The translations under genes and the position numbers were made by a program. This document shows positions 41,727-51,200 of a stretch of 64,000 nucleotides of DNA, piece by piece. The notes below the pieces were generated by a model, which worked only from the letters and a program-made list of their open reading frames with translations, searched no databases and was not told the DNA's origin. Numbering within the stretch: the first letter of the stretch is position 1; each line of letters opens with the position of its first letter. This DNA is from Planctomycetota bacterium (GTDB lineage: Bacteria; Planctomycetota; UBA1135; GCA-002686595): assembly GCA_014238415.1 (NCBI GenBank), contig JABABA010000001.1:62001-126000 (forward strand), read 5' to 3'.

Positions 41727-42630
41727 GCATCAACTGCACCGCTGGCTGGCCCAACGGCCACGTCCCAAGTGCCTGAAGACGCCCCTGGGTCATGACGCGG
41801 CCCAGCTGAGGGGGGGGGCCGATGCGGTGCTATGCGTGGACGCCTGCGTGGAGGGCGTGCATTTTGATGCGGCCACTGCGCCTTCCAAGGTGGGGCGCAA
41901 GGCGGCGGCTCGTGCACTCTCTGACCTGGCTGCCTGCGGTGCGGTTCCGAGGGCTCTGCTCCTGGGATTGCGCGCTCCAGGCGAGGCCGGGAGCCGTCGC
42001 TTGCAGGCCATGATCGTGGGGCTTGATCGGTTGGGTCAGGAGCACGGCGCACCCTTGGTTGGTGGAGACGCATGTTGTGCACCGGGACCTGTGGGTTTGA
42101 CAGTGACCGCCCTTGGTTCTCTTGCGCCGGGTCAGAAAGCGCTTTCCCGAGCCGGGGGCCGAGCAGGTGACCTGCTTCTCCTGACTGGTCCCGTGGGTGG
42201 GTCTCGGGCTGCCCGTCACCTGAGCTTTGTGCCGCGGCTGAAAGAGGGCCGCATGCTGGTTCAGGCGGGAGTGCGGGCGATGATGGATGTCTCGGACGGG
42301 TTGGCGCTGGATTGTGATCGCCTGGCCCGCCAATCTGGGTTGGCTGTGGATTTGGACCTCGGCCGGGTTCCCGTGCATGCTGATGCCCGGAGAGCTGCCA
42401 AGAGCGATGGTCGCAGCTCCATGGAGCATGCCTTGAATGACGGGGAAGACTATGAGCTGTTGGCCTTTTTACCTCCTGCCAAGCGAGGCCTGTTGGAGCC
42501 AGGAGGTTTGCTAGAGCAATTTTCCTGCATCGGTCAAGCCCGCAAGAGCCCCTCGCCCGGGTTGTTTCTGTGTCAGGGAGATCGTTGTGATCCATGGAGC
42601 GGGACTGGGGGGTGGTTGCATGGTGCGTGA
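41713..42630 (+). CDS. thiL: Thiamine-monophosphate kinase
   Basis: ThiL phosphorylates thiamine phosphate to thiamine diphosphate. From the ATG at 41713 the protein is 305 residues, typical for the family. Motifs in order are GHDAAQL, VDACVEGVHFD, ARALSDLAACGAVPRALLLG, VGGDACCAPGPVGLTVTALG, MMDVSDGLALDCDRLA and LNDGEDYELLAFL, including the metal- and ATP-binding aspartates. The start lies inside the previous gene (14-base overlap), and the 3' end overlaps tsaE by 11 bases. Pairing with the degenerate ThiE-like gene gives the operon a thiamine flavour that is not obviously linked to DNA repair. Confidence 0.92.
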   Translation: MAWSEHQLHRWLAQRPRPKCLKTPLGHDAAQLRGGADAVLCVDACVEGVHFDAATAPSKVGRKAAARALSDLAACGAVPRALLLGLRAPGEAGSRRLQAMIVGLDRLGQEHGAPLVGGDACCAPGPVGLTVTALGSLAPGQKALSRAGGRAGDLLLLTGPVGGSRAARHLSFVPRLKEGRMLVQAGVRAMMDVSDGLALDCDRLARQSGLAVDLDLGRVPVHADARRAAKSDGRSSMEHALNDGEDYELLAFLPPAKRGLLEPGGLLEQFSCIGQARKSPSPGLFLCQGDRCDPWSGTGGWLHGA

Positions 42631-43135
42631 GGTCATCCTGCGAGAGATCATCAGCCACTCCAGTGAGCAGACCCTGGCCATTGGTGATTGGCTCGGGCGC
42701 GAGCTTCCGTCGGGAACCCTTCTGGCTCTTGACGGAGATCTGGGAGCGGGCAAGACAACTCTGACAAGGGGCATTGGTCAGGGTCTGGGTGGATATCCGG
42801 TCAGCAGTCCCTCTTTCACATTGCACGATCTGCATGAGGGCGGGCGCCTTTCTCTCTCCCACTGTGACGCCTGGATGGAAGGGCGCGAGGTGGCCTTCCT
42901 GCGGGACGGGGGCAGCGAGTGGCTCGCGGGGGAGGGCATTTGTGTGGTGGAGTGGGCTGAACGCGTGCGAGAGTGGTTGCCATGCCCCCGACTTTGGGTG
43001 AGACTCCTGCACCGTACCCCTGAAACCCGTCGACTGGAGCTGCGGGTGCTGGGGCCTGATGGAGCCCCGGAGGGGCTGACCCAAGTTCTCCTGAACCTGG
43101 TCGAGTGCCTCCCGGAGAGTGGAGAATCCCCGTGA
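42620..43135 (+). CDS. tsaE: tRNA N6-threonylcarbamoyladenosine synthesis ATPase TsaE
   Basis: TsaE is the small P-loop ATPase that, with TsaB and TsaD, transfers threonylcarbamoyl to A37 of ANN-decoding tRNAs. The 171-residue product (ATG 42620; GTG 42623 also possible) shows LDGDLGAGKTTLTRGIGQGL (Walker A), SSPSFTLHDLH (switch region), HCDAWM and CVVEWAERV, the usual family order. It overlaps thiL by 11 bases and the sigma-factor gene by 17 bases if that gene starts at 43119. TsaB and TsaD are not in the window. ThiL next to TsaE is, to my recollection, seen in other bacteria. Confidence 0.92.
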   Translation: MVREVILREIISHSSEQTLAIGDWLGRELPSGTLLALDGDLGAGKTTLTRGIGQGLGGYPVSSPSFTLHDLHEGGRLSLSHCDAWMEGREVAFLRDGGSEWLAGEGICVVEWAERVREWLPCPRLWVRLLHRTPETRRLELRVLGPDGAPEGLTQVLLNLVECLPESGESP

Positions 43136-43745
43136 ACCCTTTCTCGGCTCAGCCGTTGGGGGACTGTTGAGTGCCCCTAGCCACCCCGACGAGGACCCCC
43201 TGCTGGCCCTCGCCCAGGGCAGGACGGCACCCTTCGAGGCTTTTGTCCACACCCAGGCACCCCGCCTGGTGGGGTTTTTCCGTTCCCTGGGGGCCCAGCG
43301 CCCCGAGGCGGAGGATCTCTGCCAGGAGACCTTCCTCAAGATGTTCCAGAGCGCACAGAGCTACCGACCACAGGGCAAGCCCGAGGCCTATGCATTGCGC
43401 ATCGCCCGCAATGCATGGATCGATCGCCGCCGCCGGGTGGCGATTCGACCCTGGCACGCACCCCATCAGACTCAGGACGAGAGCAGCCCTGATGCCCATG
43501 ACCTATTGGTGACGGGAGAGCCTGCTCCCGAACGGGTGGTTGCAGGACGCGAGGAAATGGCGAGCCTTGAGCAGGCAGTGGCCCACCTTCCCACGGGCCA
43601 ACGCGAGGTCTTTGAATTGGGCGTACTGCAGGAGATGGGCTACGCAAAGATAGGCGAGTTGCTTGGTATTCCAGTGGGGACGGTCAAGTCACGCATGTAC
43701 AACGCGGTGCGCCGGCTGCGTGAATTCATGGGGGATGCAGAATGA
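43119..43745 (+). CDS. ECF-type RNA polymerase sigma factor
   Basis: This 208-residue (from GTG 43119) two-domain sigma factor has region 2 at about residues 38-100 (FEAFVHTQAPRLVGFF, EAEDLCQETFLKMFQ, AYALRIARNAWIDRRRR) and region 4 at about 148-205 (LPTGQREVFELGVLQEMGYA, then IGELLGIPVGTVKSRMYNAVRR). A TTG at 43167 is an alternative start that removes the overlap with tsaE. No region 1 or 3 is present, so this is a group 4 (ECF) factor recognising a special promoter set. The next gene overlaps by four bases and encodes a single-span membrane protein, the usual arrangement for a sigma/anti-sigma pair. Confidence 0.92.
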   Translation: MENPREPFLGSAVGGLLSAPSHPDEDPLLALAQGRTAPFEAFVHTQAPRLVGFFRSLGAQRPEAEDLCQETFLKMFQSAQSYRPQGKPEAYALRIARNAWIDRRRRVAIRPWHAPHQTQDESSPDAHDLLVTGEPAPERVVAGREEMASLEQAVAHLPTGQREVFELGVLQEMGYAKIGELLGIPVGTVKSRMYNAVRRLREFMGDAE

Positions 43746-44830
43746 GTGATTCCAGGCATCCGGGCCAACCGATTCAGTCGGAAGATTTGTTGGCTGCAGC
43801 CATGGGTGAGACCGAGCAGGCTCAGATCTTGGAGCATTGCTCTCCCAAACAGCGCCAGGAGATTGCGGATTTTGAGGTGTTACTGAAGCAGATCAGAGAG
43901 CAGCGCTATGGTGAGTTCGAGCGGGCCGGGTCGCAGCCGTTTGAGCAGGCTTCGCCGCATCTGGTGAATTCAATCCTGGCCAAGACCACCCGGGAGGATC
44001 TGTCCCTGCGAGGGGATGTTCGCCTGCTGGGTCTCTTTGTGCGTCGACGCATGGAGGACTCGCCGATTCTACGTGCCGCCGCAGCGCTACTGATGTTGCA
44101 GCTGTTGTTCGCTCCTGGGGTGTTGGCTTATCTCGCTCTGCGACCGAGAACCCCAGAGCCCACCCTGTATTTGAGCATCGAAGAGCCGGTCGAGTCCGGT
44201 CTGCGCGAGGCAATCGAGGAACCCCTTGCGGCCTTCTTGCCGGAGCGGCCGCTGGACGGAATTCTGGGGGAGTTGAGCAATGATCTGAGACGGGAAGAGG
44301 TGCGGGCCCTGGCTCGCGATCTACCCCCTTTCGCAGCTTTGAACAGCATGGAGCCGAGCCCCTTGGAGGAGCCGCAGGGACTTGAAGATCAGCTCACAGC
44401 CCAACGACTTGATCCCACTGCACCGGCGGGGCAGCTGCTGATTCTGGCCACCGCAGACCGGGACGATCCTCTCGTGAGGGCTCTGGCCATCGAAGCCTGT
44501 CTGGATGTGCTCTCCAGGGGAAGCCTTGGCCCTGACCCTGAGGCTCTGCTGGGCCAGTTACTTGAGGATCTGCCCGATGGAGGAGATCCAGTGGACCGGC
44601 GTCTGCTGGGAACGGCCCTGGCGCGGGTGGATGCCCATGGCCTGCTGGCTGGGCCCGGGCAGTCACTCCTGGCTGAAATTCGCAGGCTGGCACCCCGGGA
44701 TCCGATCCTGGCAGCGGGCCCCCGCAAGGGAGGCCCTTTGAGTCCCGCATGGAAGCGGGCCCTGGCAGCAGGGCTCGATCGTCGTGGAATTGTGACAGGC
44801 CTTGCCAGTTCCCTTTGCGCGCAGGACTGA
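43742..44830 (+). CDS. Single-span membrane protein, putative anti-sigma factor
   Basis: The 362-residue product starts at an ATG overlapping the sigma stop (ATGA). It has a cytoplasmic-type N-terminal ~112 residues with charged helices, one membrane helix at about 112-135 (ILRAAAALLMLQLLFAPGVL), and a long C-terminal region with HEAT-like helical character (residues about 225-350). The zinc-binding H-x3-C-x2-C motif of ZAS anti-sigma factors is not present, so the anti-sigma call rests on gene order and topology. It ends the nine-gene overlapping run that begins with uvrA. No terminator stem is obvious in the 169-base gap that follows. Confidence 0.65.
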   Translation: MSDSRHPGQPIQSEDLLAAAMGETEQAQILEHCSPKQRQEIADFEVLLKQIREQRYGEFERAGSQPFEQASPHLVNSILAKTTREDLSLRGDVRLLGLFVRRRMEDSPILRAAAALLMLQLLFAPGVLAYLALRPRTPEPTLYLSIEEPVESGLREAIEEPLAAFLPERPLDGILGELSNDLRREEVRALARDLPPFAALNSMEPSPLEEPQGLEDQLTAQRLDPTAPAGQLLILATADRDDPLVRALAIEACLDVLSRGSLGPDPEALLGQLLEDLPDGGDPVDRRLLGTALARVDAHGLLAGPGQSLLAEIRRLAPRDPILAAGPRKGGPLSPAWKRALAAGLDRRGIVTGLASSLCAQD

Positions 44831-44963
44831 GTCGGGCAGGGTAGGAGTCCGGAGGGAACTGGGGCTGCGCGGCATGGAGCGCTTGCGCTCGCCCTGTGTG
44901 CGTTCTTGCCCGGTAAAAATAGGCACTTCAGCTTGTATCTCGACCACGTCCAGTGGCTAAAGA

Positions 44964-45000
44964 TGGGCGCAGTGCCCCGGTGGGCGCTAATCTGCGCCCA
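44964..45000 (+). promoter_or_regulatory. Inverted repeat whose right arm meets a start codon
   Basis: Bases 44964-44972 (TGGGCGCAG) are the reverse complement of 44992-45000, with a 19-base spacer. The right arm ends on the A of the ATG at 45000, so a hairpin in the mRNA would cover the ribosome entry site of the TolC-like gene. TGGGCGC recurs at 44981. The stem is short, so chance is possible. Confidence 0.35.
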
Positions 45001-46532
45001 TGCAAGCGATTCTCTGCAGCTGCCTGATAGTCGGGACCCTCATTTCCGATCAAGACCCAGAGCCTGGGGCACCCCATCAGCAGGCGGAACTCTTGCTTTC
45101 AGGCCCGCGTAGCAAGGGAGCGCATTCCATGGACCTGACTTTGGCTGCGGCGGTTGATCTTGCCTTGCGGAGCAATATCGGTTTGCGCAAGGCCGTGCTC
45201 GAGGAACAAGCCACTCGGCATGACCACCTTGGATCTTGGGGAGCCTTTGCATGGGATCTGACCGGTTGGGCTTCTTATGGAGAAAACCAGTCTCCAGGAA
45301 GCAACTCGATCGAAGCTTCCGTGATTGACTCCACTACTGCTATTGCCAACATGAGTCTGCTGCGCCCACTCGCCAGTGGAGGCAGTTTCAGTCTGAATTT
45401 CAACACCATGAACCAGACCACCAACAGCGCCTTTGCGGTAAGCCCTGATTTCAATCGGAGCAACTTGGGGGTGACCTTTGTGCAGCCCCTGCGGCGCGGT
45501 GCCTGGGAGGAGTACGCCACCGCAACCCAGCGTGAGCGACGCTTGGATTGGGTCTCAGCGGGCGAGACACGCCGGGGGGAACGCCACGACCTGATCGAAA
45601 GCGTGCACAACGCCTATTGGGATCTTGTTGCGGCGCGTGAACAGTGGCAGGTGGCGGCCAGTTCCCTGCGGCTTGGACTTGAACTGCTGGCCAAACGCAA
45701 CAGGGAATGGCAGGCGGGGGTGGGCACCGAGGTCGAGGTGCTGCAGGCCGAAGCTGAGACGGCGACCCGTGTCGAGGCCCTGCTTCTGGCCGAGAACGAT
45801 CTGGAAAGCCGGGCGGACGAACTCAAGCTGATCCTGCTGGACGAAGGGGAGCATGTCCTTTGGGATCGCAACCTGCTGCCCACAACGGGTCTGCCCCAGA
45901 CCGTCTCCACGGAGGGGGTCGGGGACTGGGCCGATGCTTTTGTGACCGCCCTCGATCAGCGCAGCGACCTGAGGCTTCAGCGCATGGCCGTTGAGCGAGT
46001 GGGCATCACTCTGGTACGCGCGCGTTCTGAGCAGCTTTCCGGCGTCGATCTGGAGTTGCAGGCCAACAGTGATGGTCAGTCTGAGTCCGCTTCAGATGCA
46101 GTGGAGGACACTATTGGCTGGGAGTACCCTGGCTGGTCGGCAAAATTGACCTGGAACATGCCTATCGGCAATGTCTCGGCCACGCGCGCTGCATTGGCCG
46201 CGGAGACGCGCCTTCGAATTGCTCATCTGGAGTACGATCGACTCGAGATGGCGGCCCTGGCCGAGGTGCGCGGAGCTGTGCGGGACTTGATTTATCGCAC
46301 AGAGGCGGTACGTGCTGCGGTCAGCAGCCTGGCACTGGCCGAGCGGCAGTTCGAAGCTGAGCAGTTGCGTTATGATGAGGGGCTCTCCACCAACTATCAG
46401 GTACTGGAGTTCCAGCGGGACCTTGTCCAGGCCAGGCGCAATGAGCGCCAGGCGCGGGTGGAGTATGTAAAGGCCCGGACGGGACTGCTGGCAGCCCAAG
46501 GGATATTGGATGGTCGTACAGACACACAATGA
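45000..46532 (+). CDS. TolC-family outer-membrane channel protein
   Basis: The 510-residue product has a short hydrophobic signal (MQAILCSCLIVGT). It then shows the duplicated coiled-coil pattern of TolC-type outer-membrane efflux proteins: the first repeat begins LAAAVDLALRSNIGLRKAVLEEQ with a helical hairpin near 195-275 (QWQVAASSLRLGLELLAKRN). The second has the matching hairpin near 400-495 (AVSSLALAERQFEAEQLRYDEGLSTNYQVLEFQRDLVQA, read in pieces). Such trimeric channels export small molecules or proteins together with a periplasmic adaptor and an inner-membrane pump. No adaptor or pump gene is adjacent; a HEAT-repeat membrane protein overlaps its stop by four bases instead. Confidence 0.88.
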   Translation: MQAILCSCLIVGTLISDQDPEPGAPHQQAELLLSGPRSKGAHSMDLTLAAAVDLALRSNIGLRKAVLEEQATRHDHLGSWGAFAWDLTGWASYGENQSPGSNSIEASVIDSTTAIANMSLLRPLASGGSFSLNFNTMNQTTNSAFAVSPDFNRSNLGVTFVQPLRRGAWEEYATATQRERRLDWVSAGETRRGERHDLIESVHNAYWDLVAAREQWQVAASSLRLGLELLAKRNREWQAGVGTEVEVLQAEAETATRVEALLLAENDLESRADELKLILLDEGEHVLWDRNLLPTTGLPQTVSTEGVGDWADAFVTALDQRSDLRLQRMAVERVGITLVRARSEQLSGVDLELQANSDGQSESASDAVEDTIGWEYPGWSAKLTWNMPIGNVSATRAALAAETRLRIAHLEYDRLEMAALAEVRGAVRDLIYRTEAVRAAVSSLALAERQFEAEQLRYDEGLSTNYQVLEFQRDLVQARRNERQARVEYVKARTGLLAAQGILDGRTDTQ

Positions 46533-48235
46533 ATAATCTCATCAAGGAAAACCGTGCCACCCGTTGGCCTGCAGTGCTCTTGTTCGCCGTCCTGGGCCTT
46601 GTGCTCTGGCAGGGATGGCGTGATCCCGCAGAGGTCTTGGTGCCGTTGACGGATCAGCTTGAGTCGGACCTGCGGATTCGGCGTCTGACCGATGACTGTT
46701 ACATCGGCCTGCCTTTCCAGGGCGATACTTCCAACATGATTCCTGTCCTTGTTTCCAAGTTGGAAATGGGTCGCAGGGAGCCCCTGCAGGCCGCCACCAG
46801 GGAGCTTGCGGCCATCGGCGCCCCGGCGGTGCCCGAACTTCGCCGCCTGTTCGACCAATGCTCATCTGACCCCTATTTGCAAGGGGTGCTCAAGAACGTG
46901 GTCGAAGTATGTGCCCTGATGGATGATTCAGCTGGCCTGCCCATCTTGCGCAGTGGACTAGACCACGCGGCAGAACCTCTGCGCATGGCTGCAGCTGACG
47001 GCATGACCCGTCATGGTCTGGCCGAGGACTATGAGTACGTCCTGCGCTGGGTCAACGCCAGCCAGAACACCTCCACCAAGGTGACCTACTGCAAGGCCTT
47101 GCGCGCCATGGATTCAGACCGTTTCCTGGTTGACTTCCTGCGTTGGTTGGAGATGGGTCGGCACGCGGACCTGTATGGCTATTTGTCCGTGCATGCAACT
47201 GATGTCATCGATCCAGAAAGGGCCAAGGCCTTTGCTCTAGCAGGCGATTTTCACGATGTGGATTCAGCCTCGCGGATTTACTTGATCGCCCCTGCAGCAG
47301 CTTTGGGGGATGCAGTGCTGATGGAGGAACTGCTGGCAAGCGCGCAGGGGGAGCATGCTTCCCGTGCCGCTCTGGCCCTCGACGCTCTGGGCCGGGTCGG
47401 GATCTTTGCGCCAGCGGAAGAGGCTCTCTTGCACGACCAGCGCATGGAGGTGCGCCTGTCTGCGGTGGGTGTGCTACGCACCATCCAGAATCTGTCGGAG
47501 CGCAAACGCCTCCTTCGCCTGGGGTTGGCCGATCAGGTTGTCGAGGTTCGTGACCTTTGTCTTGAGGAACTCCTCATGCTTGGGGATCCCGAAGCTCGCC
47601 AGCGGACTCTGCAGCTCTTGCGAGGCACGGATGGCGAAAGGGGACAGGGAATCAAACGCCTGCGTAGAGCATGGTCAGCCAATCCTGAAGCGCTGGATGA
47701 GGCCTTGGCGCTGCTCACCGATGAGTTGGCTGCCAATCCCCAGCGATCGCGTCATCTGTCATTGCTGCAGGCTGTGGCCATGATTCCGTCACAGGCTGCC
47801 GTGGATGTGCTTTGGGGGTCAGAGTCGGCCTTGACAGGCAGAGTCAAGGGGCTCGGGCCCTTTCGTTACCTGTGCGGTCAGATCTGGAATACGGGTCCCA
47901 TCGGTCAGGCTTTCCTCCGAACCAGGCTCGGTCAGGAATCAGACCCCTTCAGGCGGCTCGATCTGATTGAGTGGATCTGGCAGGACCGCTCAGACGAGAG
48001 CCGCGAGGTGCTGGTTGAGGCTCTGCTTGACCAGCCCACAGGAACCGATCCTGCAGCCCGGCCTTTCGAGGTGCTTTACCTGGCCGATCGGTTGGCTGTT
48101 ATGGGCCCGGCCAGTCGCATGGCGCCGCGAATTGAGTGGGCTTACAAGGAATCCACCCATGCTGTCGTGCGGCCAGCCCTACAATGCCTGCTGTGGCAGT
48201 GGTATGGTGACACGCGTTTCATGCGTGAACAATAG
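46529..48235 (+). CDS. Membrane-anchored HEAT-repeat protein
   Basis: The 568-residue product starts at an ATG overlapping the TolC-like stop (ATGA). It has one N-terminal membrane helix (about residues 14-30) and a long helical solenoid of HEAT/PBS-type repeats. Examples are PLQAATRELAAIGAPAVPEL, PLRMAAADGMTRHGLAED, ASRAALALDALGRVGIF and RMEVRLSAVGVLRTIQNL. HEAT repeats provide protein-binding surfaces; no enzyme domain is visible. Tight coupling to the TolC-like gene and the 23-base gap to the next gene suggest that the three products act together in the envelope. Function unknown. Confidence 0.75.
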   Translation: MNNLIKENRATRWPAVLLFAVLGLVLWQGWRDPAEVLVPLTDQLESDLRIRRLTDDCYIGLPFQGDTSNMIPVLVSKLEMGRREPLQAATRELAAIGAPAVPELRRLFDQCSSDPYLQGVLKNVVEVCALMDDSAGLPILRSGLDHAAEPLRMAAADGMTRHGLAEDYEYVLRWVNASQNTSTKVTYCKALRAMDSDRFLVDFLRWLEMGRHADLYGYLSVHATDVIDPERAKAFALAGDFHDVDSASRIYLIAPAAALGDAVLMEELLASAQGEHASRAALALDALGRVGIFAPAEEALLHDQRMEVRLSAVGVLRTIQNLSERKRLLRLGLADQVVEVRDLCLEELLMLGDPEARQRTLQLLRGTDGERGQGIKRLRRAWSANPEALDEALALLTDELAANPQRSRHLSLLQAVAMIPSQAAVDVLWGSESALTGRVKGLGPFRYLCGQIWNTGPIGQAFLRTRLGQESDPFRRLDLIEWIWQDRSDESREVLVEALLDQPTGTDPAARPFEVLYLADRLAVMGPASRMAPRIEWAYKESTHAVVRPALQCLLWQWYGDTRFMREQ

Positions 48236-48258
48236 GCCGGTTTCCCACCGGCAATTTC

Positions 48259-51200
48259 ATGGATCAGCGACTTATCCTCCCCCTTCTGCTTGCAAGTTGG
48301 ATGGGCTGCAGCGACAGTTCAACCAGTCCCCAGCCAGGCACTCCCGCCGCAGGCGGCACTGGCAACTCGCAGCGCCCAGTAGCGCCCGCCAGGCTGTTTC
48401 CCGATAGTCTGGCCAGCTCGAAAGCTGGTTGGGACGATCTGCGCGGGCGTCTTGATCCTGGGCCGCGCGGAGATGCATGGCAATCCGAGTCGGTGGCTGA
48501 GCGCAGTGAACAGGCGTTGAATTATCTGTTGCGGGTCTTGCTTGCGGACCGGGCAGAGAATCTCAAGGGCCTGGTGGGGGCCAAATTCACGGAGGCCTGT
48601 GCCCTGGTACCCACGGATTGGGCGGCGATTGGCCCCCTGGGTGATCTGTCGGTGCGCGAAGGAATCGGCAGTGGTTCCTTCACCGCACAAGAAGTCGTGG
48701 GGCTCTTCCGCGACCTGATACAGCCCTGGCAGGGAAAACCGGCGCGTCTGACGGTGCATTGCATGGCAGCGGAGGATCTGGGGGCGGCAATCTGGCGCAC
48801 AACTTTGGGTGTGAGAATCGGTGGTGAGACCGCCACCGGTGAAATGCTCCAGCGCAAGGCGACCATGGTCATCCAATGGCGAGTTGCCAAGCGTTTCCTT
48901 CTTCTGGGCATTGAATCCTGCAGCCTGGAAGAGACTCATCTCAAGGCCCCAATTTACCAGGAGATCACTCGCGCCACACTGGCGGGCAGTTCACTGGGAG
49001 GACCGGAAAACCTGTTCGGCGCGGTGGAACACACACGTCGCATGGATGTGCAGGTGGCTGCTTCGGCGGTTGCTCTTGGCATGCATGGCATCGGTGTTGG
49101 GGACCTCGATGGGGATGGACTGGAGGACCTCTATGTGGCCCGCCACTCGGGGATACCCAATCACTATCTGCTGGCCCAGGCTGGCGGTGGTTTTCGAGAT
49201 GCTCCCCCGGGGCATGGAGCTGATCTCCTGGAAGATACTGCTGGCGTCCTGATCTGTGACCTGGACGGGGATGGGGCACGGGATCTGGCCCTGTCGGTTT
49301 TTGATGAAGTGGTTGTGTTCTGGAATGACGGGCAAGGGCGTTTTCCCGTGCACACGGCTCTCGAATGCGAGGGCGGTGCCCAGGTCTATTCCATCGTTGC
49401 TGGAGATGCAGATGGAGATGGGGACCTGGATCTCTACGACACGCGTTATCACCGTGGAGACCATCAAGCCAGTCCACCTCTGCCCTACCACGATGCTCGC
49501 AACGGAGCTGAGAACCACTTCTGGCGAAACGATGGGCAGCGCGGCTTTCAGGATCAGACTGCCCAGGTGGGGTTATCGGAGGGCAACGACCGGTACAGTT
49601 TGGCGGCTCTCTGGCACGATCTGGACGGTGATGGAGATCTGGACTTGTATGTGACCAATGACTTCGGTCGCAACAACCTTTACCGCAACGATGGTGGAAC
49701 TTTCCGAGATGTTGCCGACCAGGCTGGAGGTCTCGACATGGCCGCAGGTATGGGGGTATCTGCTGCTGACGTAAATCGTGACGGATTCAGCGACCTGTAC
49801 ATTTCCAATATGTGGTCCGCGGCAGGGTCCCGAGTGACTCGTGAAGCACGATTCATGCAACGGCATCCCGAAGATGTGCGGCGCATGTACAGTCATCATG
49901 CGGCGGGAAACACGCTGCTGCTGGGAGACGGCCAAGGCAAATTCCGTGACGCCTCCCTGGCCATGGGCCTCTCACCTGGAGGCTGGTCCTGGGGTTCGAT
50001 TCTGATGGACTTCGACAATGATGGTTGGAGCGATGCCTTTGTGCCCAATGGGTTCACCACCATGCGCAGTGACAAGGAAGCCGCCAGTTACTTTTGGCGC
50101 GTGGTGGTGGAGTCCTCTCCGGACAAGCCGCCGCTCACTTCGGAGTATCAACGGAACTGGCAGTTCTTGACTCACCTTGGTCAAGTGGAGGCCTGGTCCT
50201 TGGCGGGCAACGAACCCAATTATGCCTACTGGAATGCCAGGGGTCGTTTCGTGGATGTGAGCGTGGCCCTGGGGCTTGATCATGTGGAAGACGGCCGCTC
50301 GGCCCTGGCAGTTGATCTGGACGGAGATGGTCAGCTTGATCTTGTGACCAAGAACCGCACTGCGCCGTTGGTGCGCGTGTTGCGCAATACGCACCCCTCA
50401 GCTGGGAACTTTGTCAGCATCGAACTGGTGGGGCAGGCCCCCAATACAGAGGGCGTCGGGGCCCAGGTCACAGTACGAGCATCAGGGCACTCCAATGTGC
50501 GCACGGTGCACGCGGGGGAGGGCTATTTGGCCTCTGCCAGCAAGCGTCTGCACTTCGGCCTGGGCAATGCCGTTGAGATCCAGGGGGTACAGGTTCGCTG
50601 GCCGAATGGTCAGGTCAAGGAGTACGGTGCCTTGCCCATGGGGCAACTGGTGCGCCTGCACCAGGATGGACGGGTCTTGGAATCCAGCACAAAGGCCCCC
50701 AAGGCTGTGACCAGGAGCAAGGTGATTCCAGAGGGTCTGCGGCCAGTACGTTCTCGGGTGCCTTTGCTGGTCACCATCCCGTGGAGCGGCTGGAATCTAC
50801 CCCGCTTTGATGGCGGCTCTGTTGCCACCGGATCCACGGCGGGTCCCATGGCCTTGGTGGCCTGGGCCGGTTGGGATGATCCATCACGCCAGTTGCTGCG
50901 TGAATTGGGAGCGCAGGGGGAGCGTCTCGCCGCCGGTAACATTCATCTGCATCCCCTTTCTCTCGATGAACCACAAGCTCTGGACTGGATCCAGGCGGAC
51001 ATCAAGAAAACTGGATTGTCAGAGGTCGGCGGTCGTGCGGACACGCGCACTCGTGGGCTTCTGGATGTGCTGGTGGGCCTTTCTATTGGTCCCTATGAGT
51101 CCCTTGAGCTTCCCATCGTTGTTTTATTTGATGCAACCGGACGGTTGGCGGTGCTGCATCTGGGGCCCGATGTTTCTGCCGCAGCGGTGCTACGGGATCT

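Noticed and set aside
41576-43339. Long minus-strand open frame of about 587 codons opposite thiL, tsaE and the sigma gene
   Set aside because: It is an antisense shadow of high-GC coding sequence. Its translation is rich in Arg, Pro, Ser and His with no domain pattern, while the plus strand carries three clear gene families.
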